A DNA stretch of 64,000 nucleotides from Oxytricha trifallax (Eukaryota; Ciliophora; Spirotrichea; Sporadotrichida; Oxytrichidae): the NCBI GenBank assembly GCA_000711775.1, contig ARYC01001480.1, positions 1-64,000 on the forward strand, in the 5' to 3' direction. Below, piece by piece: positions 12,105 through 21,999 of the stretch (position 1 is the first letter of the stretch; each line of letters begins with the position of its first letter). A program made the position numbers and the translations under genes. The notes beneath the pieces are model-generated. The model saw nothing but the letters and a program-made list of their open reading frames with translations, was not told where the DNA came from and made no database searches.

Positions 12105-13096
12105 ATGCCTAAGAAGATGGACAAAAAGAATATCAGCATACCTGTAAAATATATGTGCGAGTATTGTGAAACTCCAACTGCTCATGATACCTTGAGCTCT
12201 CTAGAAGTCCACTATTCTAATTATCATAGAGAAGCTCACAAAGTTGCAAGAGATAAAATTAAGCTCAAAGAACGAACATGCTAGTACTGCGAGGTTGTTA
12301 AGCAGAGAGCCTTCAACTGTAAGATTCATGAAGAAACTTGCAAGTTTAAAACCAACAAATCCAAAGCAATAGCCAAAGTGAAGGATGACAGAAGAAGTCA
12401 AAATTTTCCTATAGGCCCTGCAAAAGTTGGGATGGAAGCTATAGAAGGGTACCGGCTTATACCCATCTAGCAGAAGGTATACGAAATAACTTACAAAACA
12501 ATAACGGAGCCAGTAATTTTCGATGGAGACATTAACGATTATCAAATGTGGGAAAAAATCGCAAAAGACGCAATGGAGAGATACAACAAGCTCTATGAAG
12601 TCGTACTAATGGATCCAGCCTATAGAATAAAGCAAGGCGTACCATATGATACAGTGTCTGATGAGGAAATTTTAAATATGCTTATTGAGTTGGTGTAAGA
12701 GAGAGGCATACTCATAATATGGTTTGTGAATCAGAAGAAAGAGGTTGCGAAATAGTTCCTGAAAATTCACGGCTATGATGAAGTCGAAAAAGGTGAATGG
12801 ATAAAACTGACAAAAATCACAAATTGCACAAAGGATCTGGCATGTACACTGCCCATAATAATGAGAGCTTCCTCATTGGAAAAAAAGGCTACGTTACCGA
12901 CATGCTCAAGTATCATGTGACTGATAATGTCATCTTCGCGGAAGAAGGTAAGCACTCTGAAAAGCCCAAGGAGATATATGATTTCATTTAACAGATGGCA
13001 CCTGATAGGCTTAACTTAGAAGTATTTGCTAGACCAAATAACATTAGACATAATTTTACATCTTTTGGTAACTAGTTGAAAAAGTTTGCAACATGA
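12105..13096 (+). CDS. Zinc-finger / MT-A70-like methyltransferase (transposon third gene)
   Basis: ATG 12105-12107 begins MPKKMDKKNISIPVKYMCEY. Residues about 18-45 form a C2H2-type finger (CEYCETP...HYSNYH), and a second CxxC...H...C cluster follows (CQYCEVVKQRAFNCKIHEET). From about residue 130 the protein matches the MT-A70 (METTL3-type adenine methyltransferase) fold: DPAY at 170-173 in place of the catalytic DPPW, then ILIIWFVNQKK, GEWIKL, and the C-terminal hallmarks KPKEIYDFIQQMAPD, LEVFARPNNIRHNF and FGNQL. A one-base frameshift lies near 12813 at a run of five A; six would restore the frame. Stop TGA 13094-13096. The altered DPPW and the shift make activity uncertain. It occupies the place of the 57-kDa gene of unit 3. 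Confidence 0.75.
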
Positions 13097-13311
13097 ATAA
13101 TGGACAAGGTTGAATAAGCAGTTTAGTATAGCATAATTAATTAAATTAATATGTTTAAATAATTAAATATTATGAATGAGATAATATTTTATGCGACACC
13201 CAAGAGGAGTAAAACAGCAAGTGTAATTGTTCTCATTTATTATAATAATTATAGTTTATAGTATCGGATCCTTTAAATCTTTGGTAATTGAATATACCTC
13301 TCTCTTATTTT
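13097..13311. other. AT-rich spacer
   Basis: No coding or repeat signal recognised between the MT-A70-like gene and the convergent kinase gene. Confidence 0.4.
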
Positions 13312-15510
13312 TCACATCTTCGACTATGATTACTCTAATTATGCATGATTTTGAGATACAATTATAAATTCATAAATTTGCGAGCAAAATCGAAATTCTA
13401 AATAATAACAACTGAATATATTTATTCAATTCGTTATGTGAGCATCTAATAATATATTTATTTTTGATACCCAAGCTCCTGCTTCTTGTCCAATTACACG
13501 ATAAATAATGGTTTTACCACTTTTTTAACAATTTATTTCAAATCTATCTGCTGCTCTATAAATTGCCTTAACTTACTGGGTTAGTATTATATCCCCTTTG
13601 TATTGATTATTATGATCTAACTAATATAGCCTCAGTTGGTTTGTAAGTATCAATTTCCTTTTTAAATTACTTATTACTACCTTTTTCTTGAAAACTATTC
13701 CAGATTTAACTAAATATTGTTCTTATTCCTGTATAATCTGTCCTTTTATATTTTAAACTTCCAACATTTTGAAATATCTGTGGGCCATTATTATTTTAAT
13801 TTAAATTACTTGTATGAAGAAGTTCAGACACATTATCTTGCCTCTCTTAGTTTTCTAATTATTCATCTTCGTCAAAATCAAAGATATCTCTACGCTATTT
13901 TTTTAATAGTTTGTTTCTATTGGAAAGCTGATTTGAATCGTTCGATTGGGATAGGAGGAGAAGTCTAGTTTAACTTTTAAAAGCTTATTGCTTTTAAAAA
14001 TCAATGCGCTTTCAAAGCATCATAACCATTATTTGTGTCATATCCTGCCCCTAGTCTTGTGTATGGATTTAGTTGCATTAATTTATCAATAAGATCTATT
14101 GCATCCAATGGTAAATATTTAGGGAATGCTATAGTTCGTTCTTAAATCATTTAAAATACTTGAAAATCATAGGTCGCTTTGAAAGGTGGCTCCCCTGTAA
14201 AAAATTGATAAATTATACAACCTAGAACCCAAAGATCAGTGTATGGACCACTCTAATTACAATTCAACATTTCTGGTGAAACATAAAGTGGTGTACCAAC
14301 AAAAGTCCCTCTTAGTTTCTTTGGCTAGTCATTAATAAAATCTATCTATCTTCCTGAAATTTTCAATGATTCCTCATATTATTAAGTCAACTCTTCAACT
14401 TGTAAATTTCTTAGAGTCACCAAAGTCTGTCTAAAAAGCTTAGATGTAATTAAAATTTTTATATTATGATTAAAATTTTAAGATGATACTTGCTATCTAT
14501 CATAATATTCTCAGGCTTTAAGTCTCTATGAGCTATACCTCTTTAATGCAAGAATTCCAGCCCAGAGATTATTTCTGCAGCGACAAATCTAACTAATTCC
14601 AAAGGCAGAGGTTCTAAGAATTGAAATTATCAAATAAATAATACTTACTCATTACTTTAAGCAGCTCACTAAGACTTTTATTCTCAACATACTCCATAGG
14701 GAAATATAAGTTTTCCACATCTGAGAAAGTGCACTCTAAGTGTACTAAGTTTGGGTGTTTAGCGATCATAAGCACATCCCTTTCTCGATGCACTCTTTCA
14801 ACTTTATCATGCTTAATGATGTGGATGATATCTAGAACTTTAGGAGCAAACTAGATATACCTTCCCATATGAACCATCTCCAAGCTTACAAATTGTCTCA
14901 AAAGAGTCTCGCGATAACTTTTTCTTAACTTAAAAGATTTGAAGCTGAATGTGATTAAGAAGGATTTTTAAAATGTCTGCTCGATTAAATATTGTTGTTT
15001 TGTTGAGTATTTAAGTTTGTTAAAGAATGAGATGAATTCATTGTTATTTTGATTATTTGAATGCGCTGACTGAACAGAATATGAAGAAAGTTTATTTGTA
15101 GGCTATCTTTTATGATTGTTTTATTCAGTTTATTGCTATTACAGACTTTCTTCATTATCAATCGTTTCTCGTGTTTTTGGTTTAGATGAAAAGGATGTTT
15201 CTTGTGTTTACCTCTCTTTAATTTCATCTTCATAGTCACTATTCTATAAAATAAATCAATTAAAAGCTATTTATTTATATGCTTTAATTGGAGTAAGCGA
15301 TTACTAAAAAGCGACTTATGATTAATTTCTTGTAGATTTTAAACCTAAAAAGTTCTATATATTGCTGCCAAATGCCTCTACATCTATTTAAGGTTCTTTT
15401 TTACTAACAAAAGATGGCTTTGAGTTTTAAATATACTCAAAAGTAATTATCTCATCTTGCGCACCACTTATTGGCTTTAATCTGAATCTATCTTAGTCTC
15501 TATTAATCAT
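13312..15510 (-). CDS. PDK1-like AGC protein kinase
   Basis: The start ATG at 15508-15510 gives a Q/S-rich N-terminal region. Kinase motifs follow on the minus strand: glycine loop KLGDGSYGKVYL (about 14850), ENLYFPMEYVENKSL, the catalytic loop AHRDLKPENIMID (about 14530), the activation-segment end GTFVGTPLYVSPEML, then DLWVLGCIIYQFFTGEPPF and LNPYTRLG. FVGT-x-YVSPE is typical of PDK1, the kinase that phosphorylates the activation loop of other AGC kinases. Coding is broken by short introns and AT-rich inserts (about 15240-15330 and 14440-14500). After LKAH a TGA (14001-14003) is followed in frame by FLKAISFQKLN, exactly where AGC kinases continue. A further region with EAGAWVSKIN, perhaps part of a PH domain, reaches 13312. 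Confidence 0.7.
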
Positions 15511-15862
15511 TTTCTTTCAATGAGATTGACCCCCTTTCTTTTTCTTATTAATGTTTTTATTATAATAAATTACACTCTAATTAAGAAATTAAATATTGTA
15601 ATCACATTTAATTAATTAAATTTGTAAAAATAAAAGTTATTAAGAAAAAGAGTAAATCAAGCTTTGTACTTGATTAAATAGATGTATCTTTAAAATAAAG
15701 GAATTATCTATAAGATGATAGTAATAATCATTAATTTGTAATAAAAATAATAAATAAATAAATCCTTATTTGAGCTATATTTAACAATTGGCTTTTAACT
15801 TTTTCCCAACTAAATAAAATAAATTTCAATGCCACTCTGGTTATTTTAGCAATATTAATATT
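15511..15862. other. AT-rich intergenic region between divergent genes
   Basis: About 350 bp between the divergent kinase and coiled-coil genes. It should hold both promoters, but no specific element is recognisable. Confidence 0.4.
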
Positions 15863-17774
15863 ATGGCGGAATAAAGTAAGAAAATACATTCAAAACTAAA
15901 CTAAGGCTTAAAAGTAAATAGTAGAAACACTTTCGCACAGATCACAAAAAAGAACAGTTTAATTAACATCGATGAAACTCAAGATCTTTTGAAGAATTAA
16001 CTGGTAAATAGAGATGACTAATAATTGGGTGGTAATAATAAGAATAGTATGCATCAACTTTGGGGTGGAATAATTGCACATAATCATAATAACTTTAGCA
16101 CAGCGAAATGGTCGTAGGTATCTGATCCCTCTTCTAAAGTGCATTCTTTTATGACTAAATTTGCAGACTTCAATTCTCAAATATGGTTAAAAGGTTTTAT
16201 TGATTAGCTATTTAATCATAGCTTTATTGTTATAATCTCTGAAACCTACTTTAAACTTACATCAATGATGCAGCATTTATCCGATATTCATAATGTACTG
16301 GTGACTAATCATAAGAAAGACTTCCTATCCTCTTACAAAAAACATATTAATGGTGTATAGGTTGAAATCGCTTTGCTTAAGAAAAAGAGCAGTGAAGAGT
16401 ATACCAAAATGAAGAAAGATGATAGAATTTAGTATTTGGAATAAACAATTTAATTGCATTAAATATTATAAAACTAATATTTATTTATTAAATTATTGGC
16501 TGAGGGAGGATATAATAGGGTTAACTATAAAGCTTGAACAATTCAGGAAAAATCAAAATACACTAAAATAAAAGCTCAATTAAGAATAATATAAACAATT
16601 GTCTCTCTAGTAAATTGCTCTTTCTGCTAAGAAATAAAATCAGCTACTCAAGAGTACAGTGGATTAATTGAAAGATCCCAATATTAATACAAATATAAGA
16701 GGGGAATTCAAAAATTAAGCAATTAGAGTGCTTCTTTTTAAGTAGTCAAAGAAAGAGCTAGCACCAATCACGAGAATCATTCTTAGTCAACCACATCGAG
16801 GACAAGAATTTTGCAAACATCCAGAGAAGGGCTAACCAATTAAAACACTTATTTCAATTAATAATAGAGAGATCACACAAGCCATAACACTTCTTTAGAT
16901 ATCTCAAGGACCATTAGTAATGTCAATCAGACCAATTAAAATGTCAATAAAATGAATTTGTCTTCGATTGATTTAACTACTAGAAATACTTCTAATATAG
17001 ACGGGAGCTCACGAAACATACCTTCAACTTTAGGACCACTTCGAAGATACAGTAGAAATGAATAGTAAAAATTTAAGATTAACATAAAAATATCAAATTT
17101 TATCAATGAATACCAACCTTTAACTTAAAGAGGAGGCGCAACTTCTTCTGGAAATGGGAATTATGATATGCTTTAAAATTAAAATGATTCAATAGAGACT
17201 AAAAACATAGAATAAATTTAAACTAAACAAAATTAGCTTGTAGTCTAATTACAATAGTTAGATGAAAGTTTAAAAACTTAAACCATAAACTCAATAAAAA
17301 TCTTGCAAAATTACTCATTAATTAAAACTATCAGTAATCTCAATTAGTCCCCTAAAATCTTTAATAAATATTCTTGGATTGTATTACTTCAACTTAAATG
17401 TTAAAATCCTAGTAAGACAGTACTTAGAAAAATTTCCAAAATCCCTTATATAATACCGATAAAAGCTAGATTTTACTGAGATTTATGTAGGATAAGCGAG
17501 TGCTGTAGGAAATTATTGGATTAATGTTTAGACAGTAAGAAAAAGAGAACTAAGCGAATTCATATGACAATCTGAAAACCAATATGGAAAATTAACTAAT
17601 AATTAACTGAGGTTAAAAAGAGTTTTAAGCATAAAATATAATATAAGAATCAAGAAACAGTCATAATAGAGCTGTCTCTGTTGAAAACATTCACAGTTAA
17701 GTATTATAACAGAATTTATCATTTAGGAAATCTATTCAGATTAAAAAGGGTAAATTATAAATATCAAAATAATG
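15863..17774 (+). CDS. Coiled-coil hypothetical protein
   Basis: ATG 15863-15865 begins MAEQSKKIHSKLNQGLKVNS. The first frame holds an ordered part (STAKWSQVSDPSSKVHSFMT, FKLTSMMQHLSDIHNVLVTN) followed by a long coiled coil (LKKKSSEEYTKMKKDDRIQY, then LEQFRKNQNTLKQKL). Later segments are Ser/Asn/Gln-rich. Frame changes occur near 16540, 16870, 17480 and 17620, some perhaps introns; coding ends at TGA 17772-17774 after SFRKSIQIKKGKL. No family recognised. It is convergent with the cathepsin gene downstream. Confidence 0.5.
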
Positions 17775-17825
17775 AACTATAAAAAAATAAATTTGCTGCA
17801 TTATTCTCAATCAGTTTAATCAAAG

Positions 17826-18895
17826 TCAATTAAATTGTTATTTAGTCCAGGTATCAACTGGAGTAACCCATGCGCAGTCACTTTCAATAGCGATGTTGTT
17901 AACACCTCTTATGACTGTCACGAATCCATTCAACTATTTTAATTATAGACCTTAAATTCAAGAATTAACGCATTTAATATAATTCTCACTATAGTGAGAA
18001 CCCCTTGAGTTTCTGATAACCCAGAACTTGGTTCCGTTTTCAGCATCGTAACCAACGACTGAAACATCATGGACGATGTTCTAGTCACCAGTGGTGTCTT
18101 GATAGATGCCTCCAGTGTAGGTCTTGAGTGAGTCTGGGATTGCGATACTGAAGGCAATTGGTCCACGTTGGTAGATTTCTTGCATCATGGCTTGTTCACC
18201 TGAGACTGGTCCGAATTCGTCAACTTTGTAGGTGTTGTATTCGTTTGAGACAAAGCAATATAAATTAAAATTATTATGTTGGAAAAATACAGTAACAAAT
18301 AATATAAAAAAGTGTGTAAATCTACATAAATCTTATTGAATATTTGTGAGAATTAATATTTTAGTTAATCTTAGAAAGGTTGGCAGTTTTTGCAGACGTT
18401 AATTGGAGCGCATTCAACGCCATTGTCGTGACCTCTGGCTTGATAGATGGAGCAAGTCTCATCAGTGATCTCGTTTTAGTGCATGAATTGATAGGCAAAG
18501 ATAGCCTCACCACCGTGGCACCCATCATCATTCAAGAGGATGAAATGACAACTTGTGGGGCGATGTTGATATCGGGGCAGGCAGCCTTTCTGGCGATCTT
18601 TATTCTATCGGAGATGGAAGAAGTAGCTGCTTGGGCCCAGCAAGAACCACAATATTGGGGAATGTGTTGATTCTTGATGTTGGTCAAGTAATTGCCACCG
18701 TTGATTTTGCTCCAAATCCAGTTGTCTGGCAATGAACCCTCCTTCAAGTTGGTCTTCAAAACTGACTTGATCTAATAAATTACTTATAAATTTAATTTTT
18801 ATTGATTAGAGTAGCAGACTTTCTTCTGCATGGGTGATCATAGGCTCTACCGACAAGGGCGGCACCTAAGATAAAATATACTCCCAAGAAATGAA
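17826..18895 (-). CDS. Cathepsin Z/X-like cysteine protease
   Basis: A papain-family protease on the minus strand: hydrophobic signal-like start (VYFILGAALVGRAYDHPC), short propeptide, then LPDNWIWSKINGGNYLTN, the catalytic-Cys motif HIPQYCGSCWAQAATSS, GCHGGEAIFAYQFM, Cys-rich ECAPINVCKNCQPF, GPIAFSIAIPDSLKTYTGGI, the His segment QNIVHDVSVVGYD, FWVIRNS, and the end ESDCAWVTPVDTW. HIPQYCGSCW and the spaced Cys pattern are typical of cathepsin Z. A one-base shift lies after APQVVIS (near 18535), an AT-rich insert of about 110 bp at 18255-18375, and a probable 36-nt intron at about 17940-17980. NSWG has become NSRG. Lysosomal or food-vacuole proteolysis is the expected role. Confidence 0.7.
17983..18000. 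repeat. Perfect 18-bp palindrome
   Basis: TTCTCACTATAGTGAGAA is its own reverse complement. It lies in the coding part of the cathepsin gene, next to the Asn-catalytic region and a small intron. Confidence 0.6.
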
Positions 18896-18974
18896 GTTAG
18901 TTTATTATTAAATCGAAAGATGAATATATTATAATAAATCTTGGCGATCTTGAATTTATTCTATTCTATAAACA

Positions 18975-20023
18975 ATGGTATCAGCATAATCAAGCATGAA
19001 ATACTTAAGCAGCGAATAAAGAATAGCATAGGAATTGGTATACCATATAATCTTAGGTACAAGACACTCTTGCAACCTCTATCATCACTATGGCAACTGC
19101 AATGATAGATAATGGATGAAATTTTAGTTAATATTAAAGACGTTAGTCAAAATAAATTTGCCAATTCATGTCTTGCCTATTTTAATTTTCAAGATTAAAC
19201 AACTCCTCAAGAAGTAAGTTTCTTTCAAAAAGTTATGGATAGCTTATTTATCATTAAGATTTCCAATAAAGTTTTGAATTTTATGAATGAATTCTTAAAA
19301 TTTTGATGTCTATAGTCAGTTGGCACTTTGTCTAAATTAGTGATAAATATATTAAGATCAGTTCTGTTATTAGCAAGTTTTGTGATGACTATTCACTTTT
19401 TTGAGTGCTATGGCACTAGATTCTTACCTTAACCCCTCTATTAGTAAGTTACCCAAAAATCCTACAATTGTTTCTATAAATCATGGCTTAATCCATAAAA
19501 TTTTAACAATTTTTACATTATAGATTCAATACACTGGCTATCAGCTGCAATCAGTGGATTTGGATTATTGTTTGAGCAGCCACATATAAGAGTAGTAATA
19601 ACCTACTATACTCTGCCAAAGGCTTTTGAGAATTTTTGGAAGACAATGGAAAGAAGAAACTATGTTATGAATATTCCCTATCAAGAGGTAAGTTTGAAGT
19701 ATTTTTATAAACTTATCCACTAAATATTTTGATGGACTGTTTATGTATTTTACTTTCATTACTTCCTATTTTCATTTGCTATGGGTATTCTAGCAATATA
19801 ACATATAAACATATATGATTTATACCTTATATATTGAATTATTTTCTTTAATGAGCTACAACCAGGGATTAAACACAAAGACTCTCAGAGGATTCTCCCA
19901 GAAAGCTTGCAAATACATTTGGAGTGAAACCAACACCTAATCACAGAAGAACACCAACAGATAAGTAAAGATCACAGACGACGACAACTAATAATCATCA
20001 TCCTACTCACACTATTCTCAAAA
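18975..20023 (+). CDS. TMEM135-like membrane protein
   Basis: Spliced plus-strand gene with start ATG 18975-18977 (MVSAQSSMKYLSSEQRIAQE). Exon 1 holds TRHSCNLYHHYGNCNDRQWM, matching the conserved Cys/His cluster before the C-terminal half of TMEM135-type proteins, then INLPIHVLPILIFKIKQLL and a GTAAGT donor. The next exon has KLVINILRSVLLLASFVMTI followed by HFFECYGTRFLP; a later exon has HWLSAAISGFGLLFEQPHIR and PKAFENFWKTMERRNY. A last exon appears from 19850. In-frame TGA at 19304-19306. TMEM135 proteins sit in peroxisomal, mitochondrial or lipid-droplet membranes. Intron borders are approximate. Confidence 0.55.
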
Positions 20024-20386
20024 GTAATCAATTATATATAAATTAATTTAATATAAATAATTATAAAAAGTGAAAAGCTTGTTTTATAAACAGTTTTGAA
20101 TAGAAATAAAACAAGTAGTTATAACTTATATATTTTTGAATATATATTAAGAAAACACATTTATTTAAATTATTTTACATTAGAAATTAATTCACATAAT
20201 AAACTATATCATAGTCACCATCTGAAGATAAATTTAAATTGGAATATATAGGAAAATTAATTAATTATCAATTTGAAATAATTTAAATTATTGCCAGTTA
20301 TATAAAAATAATTTACATAGAATATGATTATATCTATTTATTAATAGTTTAGTTATTTTAAAGAAGAAATCTAACAGTCATAAGAA
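20024..20386. other. AT-rich intergenic region
   Basis: Nothing recognisable apart from AT-rich sequence and short repeats. Confidence 0.4.
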
Positions 20387-21915
20387 ATGAAAACACATAG
20401 AGACCCAGCAAATACAAATCAACAACAATCAAACTATCAGCAATAACTCTTATAAAATTAGTAATACTAAGACTATCAATAAAACTATCAACCGCACCCA
20501 GACAGTCCCAAGTAGATGTAGAGTAGGCAGCAAAATCATCAAGAATTCAATCATATATCTCCTATTGTTTCTGCCAATAATATTTATACAAATAATCATC
20601 CCACTACCCCCACTGGAGCTAGTGTTATTGGTGTAACATCAAATCAAAATAAAATATACTATTATTATTTTACAACAATGGGGAGTACCCTGAATGAAAA
20701 GAATTGAAAAGACAACAACAATGTGATAATAAACATGAAAGAGAAGAAGTTTGCTGCAGAATAATGCATCACAGAAGAATCTGGCTACAGTCAAATAAAA
20801 CAAAAATAATGGGTATGCTCAAGAAAATCATGATACTAATTATGATTAGATTTAAAACCACCAGAAGCAATAGATGATGATATCAGCTAAGGAATTTTAC
20901 AAAAGACCAACTTCAAACCTACAAATAAATAACAACTTCCAGTACAACAATGATAATAATGAGACTGATTCTGAGCAGGAAGATTTTATCAGCGATAACG
21001 ACAACAGTCTGCTGTAGAATTTAAATTAAAATTATGCTGCAGCTGGTGTGGGAAATGCCAAATAAATTAACATTTAAAATCAAATAAAGATTTATGGTAT
21101 ACCCAGTAGTCTCCATACATATTCACAGAGTACAGGCAGCAATAACAATAAACAAGGTTAAATCAATAAGAAAGATCTAAAGCAAGGTATTTTAATTTAA
21201 TATTTTTATAGTACTCAAGACATGTACTGAGTTTGATTTGACAGCTAAAGAAATAAATTCAAATAAAAGATTTGAAAATAAACTTAAGAAAAACACTATA
21301 ATTTCAGGTGGGTTAGGATCAGACCACAGTCCAATTGATGGCTAACCATCTAATAGTGAAACTGTAAAAAGGGCTTTCACAAATAAGGACAGTCAAGAAA
21401 CTTAAAAGAAAATTTCAATCATCAATTGAGAATCAATAAATACTGGATAGGATATGATATCTCGATCCCTTAAGTCCCATGATTCGAGAACTTAACTTTC
21501 TCAACAGGCCACTTCCAAAAAGAATAATATTTTAAAGGGGAAGATGCTAGACTTCGCAAATATGGATTAAAACCAGAAAAATCTAGATTCAGGCCTCTTT
21601 TACTAATAAACTCACAACATCATTAATAGCGAGGATGATGAGCGTTTGCAAAGCAATGATAGCCAATTGAAGCTAGAAGAGGAAAAAATGATTTCATTTT
21701 TTTTAGAGGATGGCACTGATTTTCTCATGAGCTCCAATAAAAAGTTCGCAATGCAAAACTTAAATGGTATTTAATAAATTTTAAAGAATGTAGCAGAAGT
21801 TGCCTATAGAAAACAATCGTAAAACTTACAAAATAACATGAAAAATAGAAAATATTGCAGGTTGTTAAAGTAAAGTATGATAGAGAATACTCAGGATTTA
21901 GCTAAAATCTTTTGA
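20387..21915 (+). CDS. Q/N-rich hypothetical protein
   Basis: ATG 20387-20389 gives a Gln/Asn-rich N-terminus (MKTHRDPANTNQQQSNYQQQ). Frame changes near 20705 lead to an acidic Q/N-rich middle (NNETDSEQEDFISDNDNSLL). A likely 26-nt intron at about 21185-21210 joins to KTCTEFDLTAKEIN. From 21300 coding is continuous to TGA 21913-21915 except for one in-frame TGA at 21427-21429 (between SIIN and ESINTGQ). The last part is more ordered (EEEKMISFFLEDGTDFLMSS, QQILKNVAEVAYRKQSQN). No known family. Confidence 0.5.
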
Positions 21916-21999
21916 ATTTGAAAGAATTAATAATTTTAAGATCAACATTTGCATTAAAACCAATTAAGCTTATATCTTAAGCAACTTTCTAATCTCGTA

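Larger units (their letters stand above)
9212..13096 (+). mobile_element. TBE-like Tc1/mariner transposon, unit 1
   Basis: Three genes lie in the arrangement transposase (+), 22-kDa protein (-), zinc-finger protein (+). The same order and relative orientation occur in unit 3, and in mirror image where visible in units 2 and 4. The coordinates given are those of the outer coding ends. I could not find terminal inverted repeats, so the true ends are unknown. In this unit the third gene encodes an MT-A70-like protein instead of the kinase-like protein found in units 3 and 4. Confidence 0.65.

Noticed and set aside
18380..18670. Plus-strand 96-codon frame within the cathepsin gene
   Set aside because: The opposite strand encodes clear protease motifs (CGSCW and others), so this is a shadow.
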